64,000 nt of DNA. Origin: MH13 sp040219355. GTDB lineage: Bacteria > Pseudomonadota > Alphaproteobacteria > Rhizobiales > MH13. The notes under the pieces were generated by a model that worked only from the letters and a program-made list of their open reading frames with translations, was not told the origin of the DNA and ran no database searches. Where the stretch lies: NCBI GenBank assembly GCA_040219355.1, contig JAVJSN010000017.1:287141-351140 (forward strand), in the 5' to 3' direction. This document shows, in pieces, positions 26,030-34,777 of the stretch (position 1 is the stretch's first letter; each line of letters starts with the position of its first letter). A program made the position numbers and the translations under genes.

Positions 26030-27286
26030 ATGAAAAACCTACTGCGCAAATCACTGTTTGGTGCCGTCGCATCCGGCGCGCTGCTTGCCTCTGCGCCAGC
26101 ATCGGCCGTTGAGATCGAATATTGGCAATATTTCTTTGATGCCCGCGTGCAGGCGATGGAGCAGCTGATCGAGAACTTCGAAGCTGCAAATCCCGACATC
26201 ACCGTCAACATGACTCATTTCCCTTATGCCGACTATCGCACACGCACCGCCGTTGCGATCCCGGCTGGCGAAGGCCCCGATGTGGTGCAGCTGTTTTATG
26301 GCTGGCTGAACGACTACATCGAAGCAGACCTCATCCAGCCGCTGCCAACCGATACGTTTGACCCGGCAGTGATCGATGCAGAGTTCTTCCCGATGGTGCA
26401 GGCTATGAAGCGGGGCGATGAATATTTTGCGCTGCCTACCGCAGTGCGCTCGCTGGCCCTGTTCTACAATGAGCGCCTGTTTGAAGCTGCTGGGATCGAA
26501 GGCCCACCGCAGACACTGGATGAACTGGTCGAAATCGCTTCAGCGCTGACCGAACGCGATGGCGCTGGCAATATTACTCAGGTTGGCATCACAACCGGCC
26601 TGACCGCACAGGACCATCACTGGTTCCGCGAAGTTCTGATCCGCCAGTTTGGTGGCGAGCCCTATCTGGATGACTATCAGACGGTTAACTACAACACCGA
26701 AGCTGGCATGGCCGCGCTGGAATTCTACACCAGCCTAGAAGACGTGCATGGCGTGACGCAGATCGGTTTCATGGACGAGCCGCAGGCAGCTTTCCGTGCT
26801 GGCCGCGCGGGCATGCATATTGATGGCTCCTTCCGCATTGGCGCGCTCAACGACACGCGTGGCCTGGAATGGGGCGTTGCAGAGCTGCCTGCAGGGCCAG
26901 ATGGCACCCGGTCCAATTACTCGTCCTATTGGGTCAACGCGATCACCACCAAAGCCGAAGGCGAGCGCTATGATGCCTCTGTGAAGTTCATGGAGTACAT
27001 CACCTCCGATGAAGCGATGCAGATCTGGCTGGATGTTGTGGGCGAGCTGCCTGCGCGCCAGGAAGCAGGTATGGATGATGCCAACATGAATGACGAGGTT
27101 TTTGGGCCCTTCATTCGCGGTCTCGGCTATGCCCACACCACCAAGTTTGCCGATGAAAGCGCCCAGCGCCAGATCATTGTCGATATGGTCGCGCGCACCG
27201 ACATCGAGGGGCAGTCGCTAGAAGAAAGCCTGGCCCAGGCGGCGGCCGCCGAGCAGGAACTGCTCGACGGCTACTACGGCCAGTAA
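26030..27286 (+). CDS. Carbohydrate ABC transporter substrate-binding protein (SBP_bac_1, CUT1 type)
   Basis: The protein is 418 residues from the ATG at 26030, preceded by CACGGAGAAC; the open frame upstream (from 25976) lacks coding features. The signal peptide MKNLLRKSLFGAVASGALLA ends near ASAVE. The mature protein shows the CUT1 maltose/oligosaccharide-type fold: EIEYWQYFFDARVQAMEQLI, GEGPDVVQLFYGWL, LPTAVRSLALFYNERLF and a late SYWVNAITTKAEGE. It is the first gene of the importer operon and divergent from the ROK regulator. CUT1 binding proteins usually take oligosaccharides or modified glycosides; the ligand here is unknown. Confidence 0.93.
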   Translation: MKNLLRKSLFGAVASGALLASAPASAVEIEYWQYFFDARVQAMEQLIENFEAANPDITVNMTHFPYADYRTRTAVAIPAGEGPDVVQLFYGWLNDYIEADLIQPLPTDTFDPAVIDAEFFPMVQAMKRGDEYFALPTAVRSLALFYNERLFEAAGIEGPPQTLDELVEIASALTERDGAGNITQVGITTGLTAQDHHWFREVLIRQFGGEPYLDDYQTVNYNTEAGMAALEFYTSLEDVHGVTQIGFMDEPQAAFRAGRAGMHIDGSFRIGALNDTRGLEWGVAELPAGPDGTRSNYSSYWVNAITTKAEGERYDASVKFMEYITSDEAMQIWLDVVGELPARQEAGMDDANMNDEVFGPFIRGLGYAHTTKFADESAQRQIIVDMVARTDIEGQSLEESLAQAAAAEQELLDGYYGQ

Positions 27287-27303
27287 GCATCTGACAACGT
27301 TCA

Positions 27304-27333
27304 GGCTTCGGCGGCTATCGTGCTGCCGAAGCC
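27304..27333 (+). terminator. Hairpin between binding-protein and permease genes
   Basis: GGCTTCGGC (27304-27312) and GCCGAAGCC (27325-27333) form a perfect 9-bp stem around a 12-base loop, 17 bp after the binding-protein stop, followed by GCTATTT. It resembles the stem-loops after other binding-protein genes in this window and probably attenuates or protects the upstream mRNA. Confidence 0.6.
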
Positions 27334-27357
27334 GCTATTTGACGGATACCCCTCCCA

Positions 27358-28257
27358 ATGGCCATGGCGCGGCTCAACAATCTTTCCATCATGCAGAAGC
27401 GAACGCTCTGGGCGTGGGGCTTTCTGGCGGTGCCGGTCCTCTTCTTCGTGGTCATCCGCTTCTACCCCACGTTCAACGCGTTCGTTCTGTCGTTCCAGGA
27501 GTGGAACCTGCTCGGCGAGCGCAGCTGGACGGGGTTTGACAACTACGTAACGCTGGTCAATGATCCGGTGTTCTGGAAGGTCTTTTACAACACGTTCGCC
27601 TACCTGCTTATCGGTACACCGATCAGCCTGGTGCTGGCGTTCATCATTGCTTACCATCTCGACCAGGTTCGCTTTGCGCACGGCACATTGCGCGCGCTTT
27701 ACTTTCTGCCGTTTATGACATCGGCGGTCGCCATGGCATGGGTTTGGCGCTGGTTTTACCAACCCGTGCCGACGGGCCTTATCAACAATTTCCTGGCCTC
27801 TGCCGGTATAGGGCAGATTGCGTTTTTGAACTCGACAACCTTAGCACTGCCCGCTGTTTTGGCGCCTGCAATTTGGGCGGGGTTAGGCTTCCAGGTGATC
27901 ATATTCATGGCGGGGCTGCGCGCCATTCCGCGCAGCTATTACGAGGCGGCCAAGATTGATGGCGTTTCTTGGTGGACGGTGTTGGTGGAGATCACGCTGC
28001 CCCTGCTCAAACCTACCATCGTTTTCATCGTGGTGTTTTCCTCCATCGGCTTCCTGCGCATCTTCGACATTGTGTTCAACATGACCACAAACGACCCCGG
28101 TGGCCCGTTGAACGCCACCAAACCGCTGGTGTTGCTGATCTATGACACGGCCTTTCATAGCTTCAACATGGGCTACGCGGCTGCGCAAACGGTGGTGCTG
28201 TTCCTTATCCTGCTGGTGGTCAGTCTGCTGCAGCTGCGCATCCTGAGGGACAAATAG
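27358..28257 (+). CDS. Carbohydrate ABC transporter permease, MalF/UgpA type
   Basis: This 299-residue inner-membrane permease has six predicted membrane segments and the CUT1 permease EAA loop IPRSYYEAAKIDGVSWWTVLVEITLPLLKP (residues ~190-220), which docks onto the MsmK/UgpC-type ATPase encoded four genes on. The start is taken at 27358; an internal Met at MQKRTLWAWGF is possible. It ends one base before the second permease begins. Its partner binding protein is at 26030. Confidence 0.92.
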   Translation: MAMARLNNLSIMQKRTLWAWGFLAVPVLFFVVIRFYPTFNAFVLSFQEWNLLGERSWTGFDNYVTLVNDPVFWKVFYNTFAYLLIGTPISLVLAFIIAYHLDQVRFAHGTLRALYFLPFMTSAVAMAWVWRWFYQPVPTGLINNFLASAGIGQIAFLNSTTLALPAVLAPAIWAGLGFQVIIFMAGLRAIPRSYYEAAKIDGVSWWTVLVEITLPLLKPTIVFIVVFSSIGFLRIFDIVFNMTTNDPGGPLNATKPLVLLIYDTAFHSFNMGYAAAQTVVLFLILLVVSLLQLRILRDK

Positions 28258-29151
28258 ATGGCCTCGATCGACAGCTCTGACTCACCCGTCGTGCGGGCAT
28301 CATCGGCTGCCCTGCTGGAAGGCGTGCGTGCCAAGCAGCGCCGCTCAATGGGGCAGTTCATTCGCTGGACCTTGCTCTTCATCGGTGGCGTGCTGATGGT
28401 GATGCCGATCGCCTACATGATCTCAACATCGCTGAAGTGGCCCTTTGAGGTCTACAATGTCAGCCTTATTCCCGATGAGCCGCACCTGGAAAACTATGCC
28501 TACGTGCTGGAGGATGGTCGCTTCTACAAATGGTTCGTCAATTCGATGATCATTGCCACGATCACGACCATTTCCAGCGTCTTCTTCGACAGCCTCATTG
28601 GCTACACCTTGTGCAAGTTTCGCTTTCGCGGGCGCTACATTGTGTTCGTCGCCATCCTGTCAACGCTGATGATTCCAACTGAGATGCTGGTGATCCCCTG
28701 GTACTTGATGAGCCAATCATTCGGATGGCTGGACAGTTATTGGGGCATCATGTTCCCGGGCCTGATGACCGCGTTTGGCGTGTTTCTGATGAAGCAGTTC
28801 TTTGAAACCGTGCCAGACGATTTTCTGGAGGCGGCGCGCATTGACGGGCTCAACGAGTTCCAGATCTGGTGGACCGTTGCGATGCCCATGGTGAAGCCTG
28901 CGCTGGCGGCACTGGCGATCTTTGTGTTCCTTGGAAACTGGACGGCATTCCTCTGGCCGCTCATCGTCACGACCTCCAGCGAACTGTACACACTCCCTGT
29001 AGGGCTTTCGAGCTTTGGCGATGAGGCCGATGTGCAGTGGGAGTTGATCATGACCGGCGCCGCAATCTCCACAATCCCAACGCTTATTGTGTTCCTTATC
29101 TTCCAGCGGTTCATCATTCGCGGTGTCGTTATGGCTGGGTTGAAAGGGTAG
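28258..29151 (+). CDS. Carbohydrate ABC transporter permease, MalG/UgpE type
   Basis: The 297-residue permease has six membrane segments. A hydrophilic N-terminal tail precedes WTLLFIGGVLMVMPIAYMIS, and the EAA motif reads PDDFLEAARIDGLNEFQIWW with the following MPMVKP. It ends in the usual FQRFIIRGVVMAGLKG. It forms the heterodimeric channel with the preceding gene. The lyase gene begins 9 bp after, implying one transcript. Confidence 0.92.
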   Translation: MASIDSSDSPVVRASSAALLEGVRAKQRRSMGQFIRWTLLFIGGVLMVMPIAYMISTSLKWPFEVYNVSLIPDEPHLENYAYVLEDGRFYKWFVNSMIIATITTISSVFFDSLIGYTLCKFRFRGRYIVFVAILSTLMIPTEMLVIPWYLMSQSFGWLDSYWGIMFPGLMTAFGVFLMKQFFETVPDDFLEAARIDGLNEFQIWWTVAMPMVKPALAALAIFVFLGNWTAFLWPLIVTTSSELYTLPVGLSSFGDEADVQWELIMTGAAISTIPTLIVFLIFQRFIIRGVVMAGLKG

Positions 29152-29160
29152 CGGGAACCA

Positions 29161-30651
29161 ATGACCGACCAGTCCGTCTTTCCTGATCCGGTTTACCGCG
29201 AAACGGTGCTCGCCCCGCTGTTTGAGGGCGTAAAGGCGCACTTTGCCCAGCACATGAGCGCGATCAACAAGGCCCACCTCGTCATGCTGGTCGAGACGGC
29301 CATTCTGACCCGAGCGCAGGGCCAACACATTGCCGGTGCCTTGGTTGGTATTGACCGGGACACCGATATCGCCGCGTTGACCTACACCGGTGAACATGAG
29401 GATTATTTCTTCTTCGTCGAGGACCAGTTGAAGCGGCGACTAGGCGCTGATTTGGGTGGCATGCTGCACACCGCACGTTCGCGCAACGATATGGACCATA
29501 CAGTCTTCAAGATGGCCCTGCGTACCCGCACCGATACGCTGACTGCTGCGCTTCTCGATCTGGCCGATGCGTTGATTGAAAAAGCCCGCGAAGAACGCGA
29601 CACGCTGATCGTGGCCTACACCCACGGCCAGCCAGCTCAAGGCTCGACGTTCGGGCACTATCTTGCCGCCGCCATCGAAGTCTTGCTTGCCGACATCGAG
29701 CGGTTGCAGGCCGCTCGCGAGGCGCTGGACTTATGCCCTATGGGAGCAGCCGCGATCACCACCACCGGTTTCGCCGTTTCCCGCAAACGGATTGCCGAGC
29801 TCCTTGGCTTCGCAGCCCCAAAGCAGAATAGCTATGGCTGCATCGCCTCGGTCGATTACATCACTGGGCTGTACTCTGCGATCAAGCTGCCCTTCCTGCA
29901 CTTTGGCAGGCTCATACAGGATATGGCGTTCTGGTCTGCCTTCGAGGTTGGTCAGCTTTATGTTCCCAACGCGCTCGTGCAGATTTCCTCCATCATGCCG
30001 CAAAAGCGCAATCCGGTGCCCATTGAGCATCTGCGTCACCTTTCCAGCGTTACGGTCGGGCGCTGTGAGACCATGATCATGACCATGCACAACACACCCT
30101 TCACAGACATGAACGACAGCGAAGGCGAGGTGCAGGCGGCTGGCTTTGCCAGCTTCGAAAGCGCTGGCCGTGTGACGGCGCTACTAACCGCTTTTCTGCC
30201 GGCCTGCCGCATCAATGCCGAAGCTGTGGCGCGTAATGGTGATGCAGCCTGCGTGACGGTCACAGAGCTTGCCGACACGTTGGTGCGCCAGGAGGGGCTA
30301 TCGTTCCGCCAGGCGCATACGATCGCCGCGCAGACCGCCCGCGCGGTTATCGCCGAAGGCGTGCCGCTGGGTGAGGGCTTTGCGGCTTTTCGCGCGGCCT
30401 TCGCACGTGAGACCGAGCGCGCCAGCTCCCTTGATGAGGCCGCTTTTGCTGATGCTGTGTCGCTGCAGACATTTGTGGCGCGCCGCGAGCGCTTTGGTGG
30501 GCCAGGCCCCGACGCGATGGATAACGCCCTAGGTGGCTATGAGCATAGCAGCGCAGAATTGCGCCAGAAGCTTGAAGCGAAAACCGCGCAAATCGCCAGC
30601 GCTGATCAAACACTGACCACCGCATTTAACGCCCTTTTGGAGATCGCTTGA
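29161..30651 (+). CDS. Argininosuccinate lyase-superfamily protein
   Basis: This 496-residue enzyme is of the fumarase/aspartase/argininosuccinate lyase superfamily, which cleaves C-N or C-O bonds and normally releases fumarate. The general-acid His is in THGQPAQGSTFGH (~153-165) and the flexible signature loop with the catalytic Ser reads SSIMPQKRNP (~275-285). HTARSRNDM matches the ASL substrate region. It ends with an ASL-type helical domain. It sits between importer permeases and ATPase, so arginine synthesis is an unlikely role. More likely it cuts an aspartyl, succinyl or malyl adduct of an imported compound. This role is inference. Confidence 0.85.
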   Translation: MTDQSVFPDPVYRETVLAPLFEGVKAHFAQHMSAINKAHLVMLVETAILTRAQGQHIAGALVGIDRDTDIAALTYTGEHEDYFFFVEDQLKRRLGADLGGMLHTARSRNDMDHTVFKMALRTRTDTLTAALLDLADALIEKAREERDTLIVAYTHGQPAQGSTFGHYLAAAIEVLLADIERLQAAREALDLCPMGAAAITTTGFAVSRKRIAELLGFAAPKQNSYGCIASVDYITGLYSAIKLPFLHFGRLIQDMAFWSAFEVGQLYVPNALVQISSIMPQKRNPVPIEHLRHLSSVTVGRCETMIMTMHNTPFTDMNDSEGEVQAAGFASFESAGRVTALLTAFLPACRINAEAVARNGDAACVTVTELADTLVRQEGLSFRQAHTIAAQTARAVIAEGVPLGEGFAAFRAAFARETERASSLDEAAFADAVSLQTFVARRERFGGPGPDAMDNALGGYEHSSAELRQKLEAKTAQIASADQTLTTAFNALLEIA

Positions 30652-31737
30652 ATGGCCAATCTTTCGCTGCGCAATCTGGTCAAACGCTATGACAAAACGC
30701 AGGTATTGCATTCCATCAATCTGGATGTAAGCGACGGTGAGTTCGTGGTGTTTGTTGGCCCGTCAGGCTGCGGAAAATCCACCACCTTGCGCATGATTGC
30801 GGGTCTCGAAGAGATCACCGAAGGTGAGATCGAAATTGCCGGGCGGGTCGTCAACAATCTGGAGCCGAAGGATCGCGATATAGCGATGGTTTTCCAAAAC
30901 TACGCGATCTATCCGCACATGTCGGTGCGCAAGAATATCGGTTTTGGTCTGCGCAGCTCCAGTCTTTCCAAGCCCGAAAAGGAGGCGCGGATCGACGAGG
31001 TGGCCGGTATTCTTGGCATGACGGATCTGTTGCACCGCAAGCCCGCGCAACTATCGGGCGGCCAGCGCCAGCGCGTGGCCATTGGCCGGGCGATGGTGCG
31101 CGACCCAGCGGTCTTCCTGTTTGATGAGCCGCTGTCGAACCTAGATGCGCAGCTGCGGACGCAGATGCGCCTTGAGATCAAGAAGCTACACCGGCGGGTA
31201 AAGAACACGATTATTTTTGTGACTCATGATCAGGTGGAGGCCATGACAATGGCCGACCGGATCGTGATCATGAAGGATGGTCACATTCAACAGATCGGCA
31301 CTCCGGCAGAGGTTTATCACGCGCCCGCCAATACATTCGTCGCTCAGTTCATCGGTGCGCCCTCCATGAATCTGCTCGATGGCATCTATGAAGATGGCGG
31401 CGTGACCTTGTTCAACGGGGCGCGGGTCGAAATGCCTGCGCGTGCCGCCAATGGCATTGAGGTTCTGCTTGGAGTGCGGCCTGAGGACATTGGCCCTGTT
31501 GCAAATGGCGGCGCCGCGCTGCTTGAAGGTTCGGTTTCTGTTGCCGAACCGCTGGGCGCAGAAACGCTGCTTTACGTTGATGTGAAGGGCAAGGAGTTCA
31601 TCGCGTCGGGTTCCGGCCGCAACCCGCCCAAGGCGGGCGATACTCTGGGTCTGACGGCTGATCCATCGCTGATGCACCTGTTTGATGCCAACACCGGGCA
31701 GGCCATTGCCAACCAGTCGGTGGCGAGCGCTGCATGA
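30652..31737 (+). CDS. Carbohydrate ABC transporter ATP-binding protein, UgpC/MsmK type
   Basis: The 361-residue CUT1 ATPase has Walker A GPSGCGKST (~37-45), Q-loop MVFQNYAIYPHMSV, signature LSGGQRQRVAIGRAMV, Walker B VFLFDEPLSNLDAQL and H-loop VTHDQVEAMTMADR. The C-terminal TOBE/OB domain (~240-361) includes GVRPEDIG. It begins with the lyase stop and overlaps the PfkB gene by 4 bp. It drives the MalF/MalG-type permeases of this operon, and the regulatory domain could also receive cross-talk. Confidence 0.93.
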   Translation: MANLSLRNLVKRYDKTQVLHSINLDVSDGEFVVFVGPSGCGKSTTLRMIAGLEEITEGEIEIAGRVVNNLEPKDRDIAMVFQNYAIYPHMSVRKNIGFGLRSSSLSKPEKEARIDEVAGILGMTDLLHRKPAQLSGGQRQRVAIGRAMVRDPAVFLFDEPLSNLDAQLRTQMRLEIKKLHRRVKNTIIFVTHDQVEAMTMADRIVIMKDGHIQQIGTPAEVYHAPANTFVAQFIGAPSMNLLDGIYEDGGVTLFNGARVEMPARAANGIEVLLGVRPEDIGPVANGGAALLEGSVSVAEPLGAETLLYVDVKGKEFIASGSGRNPPKAGDTLGLTADPSLMHLFDANTGQAIANQSVASAA

Positions 31738-32621
31738 TCCTGTGCGCCGGGCGGATTTACTGCGATCTGGTGTTCGCTGGTCTTGATGCTGAACCAGCAA
31801 TGGGTCGAGAAGTTTTTGCCGACAGCTTGACCATTTGCCCTGGCGGCGGCGCGTTCATTACCGCCGCCTACCTTGCAGCCCTGGGTGAGCAGGTCGCTTT
31901 GGTCGGCACGCTGCCTGCCCCGCCGTTTCAAAGCATGGTTGAAGCTGACATGGCCGCTAAGCGCATCGACAATCAATGCGCGCCGGCTGGTTGTCTTGAA
32001 CCACAAATCACAGCCGCGGCCGTCGGTACAGTGGACCGCTCGTTTATCACCCGTCGTGTCGGTGATGCTGTGCCGCGCAGCATGATTGATGCGATGCCAG
32101 AGGCGCGCCACCTTCATATAGGTGAGTTAACAACAGCCCTGGAACAGCCCGATCTGGTCACGGCAGCGCGGACGCGCGGAATGAGCGTTTCACTGGATTG
32201 CGCCTGGGATGAGGCTGCACTATCCCGCCATGACGTGGCCGACGCGATTGCCAATGTCGATGTGTTCTTGCCGAATGCTGATGAGGCGGAGCGATTGTCT
32301 AGCCAGGGCATTGCCGTGCGGCCCAAGGCGGCACTTGTTATCAAGCAGGGCGATAAGGGTGCAACATGCACCCACTATGTGGGTCAAGCTGATAGCAGGC
32401 GCACACACTTAGCCGCCCAACCAACCAAAGTTCGCGATACCACTGGCGCGGGAGATGCCTTCAATGCAGGGTTTCTGAGCGCATGGCTTGCTGGCCAGGA
32501 ACCATTGAAGGCCCTCCAGCTAGGCAACGCGTGCGGAGCCCACGCTGTTTCGCGCCTGGGTGGGGCAAGCGATTTGCCTGGTCTCAGTGCGCTGGTTACG
32601 CATGACAGAGCAGCATCCTAG
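31734..32621 (+). CDS. PfkB-family carbohydrate kinase
   Basis: This 295-residue ribokinase-fold kinase has an early GGGAFITAAYLAALG corresponding to the PfkB glycine motif. It has ADEAERLSS with the PfkB-type NADEAE signature, and the C-terminal DTTGAGDAFNAGFLSAW with the catalytic Asp and anion hole. The N-terminus (ILCAGRIYCDLVFAGLD) fits. Members phosphorylate ketoses, 2-keto-3-deoxy sugars, nucleosides or fructosamines (FrlD). The substrate is unknown, but an amino- or keto-sugar released by the neighbouring lyase and deacetylase is plausible. The ATG overlaps the ATPase stop. Confidence 0.9.
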   Translation: MILCAGRIYCDLVFAGLDAEPAMGREVFADSLTICPGGGAFITAAYLAALGEQVALVGTLPAPPFQSMVEADMAAKRIDNQCAPAGCLEPQITAAAVGTVDRSFITRRVGDAVPRSMIDAMPEARHLHIGELTTALEQPDLVTAARTRGMSVSLDCAWDEAALSRHDVADAIANVDVFLPNADEAERLSSQGIAVRPKAALVIKQGDKGATCTHYVGQADSRRTHLAAQPTKVRDTTGAGDAFNAGFLSAWLAGQEPLKALQLGNACGAHAVSRLGGASDLPGLSALVTHDRAAS

Positions 32622-32839
32622 GAATGCTGCGCACGTGGCTTGTTCGCTCGGCACGTTCATTGCCAGCGACTGCAAACCCGCTGAATGCCGTCCACCGCCT
32701 GATGCAAAGGACTTGGCCAAACGGCAGGTGATCGTCGCCAATGTTCTGGTGAGGGATGTCGTGAGGGGGGCCTGTTTGAGGACAACATTCCTTCGATCTG
32801 GCAGGAACGCTTCCTGGAGAGCCCCCACTAGCCGGTCCG

Positions 32840-33050
32840 GGAAATGTTGGTGCATGGTCGGCTGCGGTCCCATCGGGACGAAGCTTTCCGATGCGGGCGG
32901 ATGGTATCCTAAGGTGCTATGCGGCTTGAACCGCCGTAACCTGTCCTGCTTGGAAGTGCGATGCTTGGCGCTGTGGCCAGCGGTGCGCGATCTGATCTGT
33001 GCAACGCATGCCGTGGGCGCGTGGTCAAGCAGCGTCTGATGCCGGATGCT
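32840..33050 (-). pseudogene. IS3-family transposase remnant (integrase C-terminus)
   Basis: On the minus strand the text RRFKPHSTLGYHPPASESFV followed by PMGPQPTMH is the characteristic end of IS3-type OrfB integrases (the RPHSxLGYRPPAPExxVPMxxxPTMH pattern). Upstream of it the frame no longer resembles a transposase and there is no stop after the TMH end, so only a decayed tail is left. It explains the 554-bp gap inside an otherwise tightly packed operon between the PfkB and isomerase genes. Confidence 0.65.
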
Positions 33051-33080
33051 GCAAGCCATGATGTCCTCCATGGCAAATAG

Positions 33081-33179
33081 AGGGTGTCTCGCCACGTCCT
33101 TGATAACCACAATGTTTATGCGACATTTATGACCGATGAAGAAGCGCCCAAAGAGGTGACCGAGGAGACGACTCGATGA
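33081..33179 (+). pseudogene. Short open tail coupled to the isomerase-like gene, possible remnant of a lost operon gene
   Basis: From 33081 a stop-free frame encodes RVSRHVLDNHNVYATFMTDE, then APKEVTEETTR, and ends in TGA overlapping the next ATG (ATGA at 33176-33179). Such coupling is the norm for real genes in this operon, and the IS3 scar lies just upstream. I infer a possible 3' end of a gene destroyed by the insertion, but the fragment is too short to assign and could be chance. Confidence 0.3.
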
Positions 33180-34777
33180 TTGATCAAACTGTTGCGCTGT
33201 TTGCCAGTGGCGATTTGCGCCAGAGCGCCAACCAGACCTGTTGGCCTGCCCAGAAGGCGATGGAAGAGCAGCTGGCCGCTGCGCTCGCCCGCTTCGGTTG
33301 GAGCGTTGAGCGCGCCCATGCCTATGATGAGAGGCTTGGTCATGGGTTCCTGGCCTCCCAGCGCGAGGGCATGGATGCCTTTGCCGGTATCGACCCCGAT
33401 CAGCCGGTCATCGTTGCTGAGGCGGTCTGGCAGTACTCCCACCATGTGCTGGCCGGGCTGACCAGCCATCGTGGGCCAATCATGACGCTCGCCAACTGGT
33501 CGGGGCAATGGCCTGGCCTTGTCGGGATGCTCAATCTCAATGGCTCGCTGGTCAAAGCCGGAGTGCCGTTCAGCACGCTGTGGAGCGAGGACTTCACCGA
33601 TGCCTATTTCCTGGAGCGCCTGGAAGCGTGGCTGACCACCGGCACCTGCAGCCATGATGCCAGCCATGTACAGGTCTGGACGGGCGATGATCTTCCCAAG
33701 GACGTAGACACTCTGGCGCAAAGAATCGCCGATGATCTGCGCACCAACAAGACAATCATGGGCGTGTTCGATGAGGGCTGCATGGGCATGTACAATGCCA
33801 TCATCCCCGATGAGCTACTCATGCCGATGGGCGTGTTCAAGGAGCGGCTGTCCCAGTCGGCGCTCTATCATGCCAGCAAGCAGATTGATGAGGCCACGGC
33901 CCGTGCCACGTTGGACTGGATCAAGCAGAAGGGTCTTGTCTTCCATTTTGGCAGCGACCCGGCAACCGAGCTTACTGAGGATCAGGTGCTTGATCAGTGC
34001 CGCATGTATCATGCAGCGGTTCGCATTGCCGATGATTTTGGCTGCGAGGCCATTGGTATCCAGTATCAACAGGGCCTGAAGGACCTGATGCCTGCCTCCG
34101 ATCTGGTGGAAGGCATGCTCAACAATGATGATCGCCCGCCAGTGCTTGACCAGAGCGGCCAACCGATCCGGGAAGGGCAGGCCATTGTGCACTTCAACGA
34201 GGTGGATGAATGCGCCGGGCTCGATGCGATCCTTATCAACCGGGTGCACCGGGCGATGGGCGAGCCGGTGGAGACCACGCTGCACGATCTGCGCTGGGGT
34301 GCCAATGAGGCCTCCACCGGTGAAGATCGCTTTGTCTGGGTGTTTGAGATCTCCGGGGCTGCCCCACCGGCTCATCATGAAGGTGGTTGGGCGGGCTCAC
34401 AAAGCCTACGCCAACCGCCCATGTACTTCCCGCTGGGCGGGGGCACGCTGCGAGGTGTGGCCAAGCCTGGTGAGATCATCTGGTCGCGCATCTTCGTTGA
34501 AGGCGGCGCGCTGCACATGGATATTGGTCGAGGGCAGGCGGTTGAGTTGCCGCACGAAGAAACGCAGCACCGGCTAGAATCGACCACCGAACAATGGCCG
34601 ATCATGCATGGGGTGCTCACCGGCGTCACCCGCGACCAGATGATGGGCCGCCACCGCGCCAACCACATTCAGGTGGTGTACGCATCCAGCGCCCGGAATG
34701 CTGACAGAGCTCTTCAAGCTCGAGCTGCACTAGCAACCAAGCTCGGCATACGCGTGAATCTTTGCGGGGCCGACTGA
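33176..34777 (+). CDS. L-fucose/L-arabinose isomerase-superfamily protein
   Basis: The 533-residue protein has the FucI-like three-domain layout. An N-terminal Rossmann-like domain includes QPVIVAEAVWQYSHHVLAGL and TLANWSGQWPGLVGMLNLNG. The middle domain has GVFDEGCMGMYNAIIP and FGCEAIGIQYQQGLKDL. The C-terminal domain has WGANEASTGEDRFVWVFEIS and GRHRANHIQVVYA near the end, where FucI-type enzymes place a metal-binding His. It is shorter than E. coli FucI (591). GAGGAG lies eight bases before the ATG. Family enzymes interconvert aldoses and ketoses with Mn. With the PfkB kinase it could form an isomerase-kinase pair. The exact sugar is unknown and some members act on non-sugar substrates. 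Confidence 0.8.
   Translation: MIDQTVALFASGDLRQSANQTCWPAQKAMEEQLAAALARFGWSVERAHAYDERLGHGFLASQREGMDAFAGIDPDQPVIVAEAVWQYSHHVLAGLTSHRGPIMTLANWSGQWPGLVGMLNLNGSLVKAGVPFSTLWSEDFTDAYFLERLEAWLTTGTCSHDASHVQVWTGDDLPKDVDTLAQRIADDLRTNKTIMGVFDEGCMGMYNAIIPDELLMPMGVFKERLSQSALYHASKQIDEATARATLDWIKQKGLVFHFGSDPATELTEDQVLDQCRMYHAAVRIADDFGCEAIGIQYQQGLKDLMPASDLVEGMLNNDDRPPVLDQSGQPIREGQAIVHFNEVDECAGLDAILINRVHRAMGEPVETTLHDLRWGANEASTGEDRFVWVFEISGAAPPAHHEGGWAGSQSLRQPPMYFPLGGGTLRGVAKPGEIIWSRIFVEGGALHMDIGRGQAVELPHEETQHRLESTTEQWPIMHGVLTGVTRDQMMGRHRANHIQVVYASSARNADRALQARAALATKLGIRVNLCGAD

Noticed and set aside
29161..30651. Arginine-biosynthetic argH
   Set aside because: No arginine genes are nearby, and the gene is embedded between sugar importer genes with matching strand and short gaps. 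The family-level call is kept but not the pathway.
32560..33039. Plus-strand open frame of 159 codons between PfkB and the isomerase-like gene
   Set aside because: Its text has no family resemblance, while the opposite strand shows an IS3 OrfB tail in the same place. It is most likely a chance frame over IS remnants.
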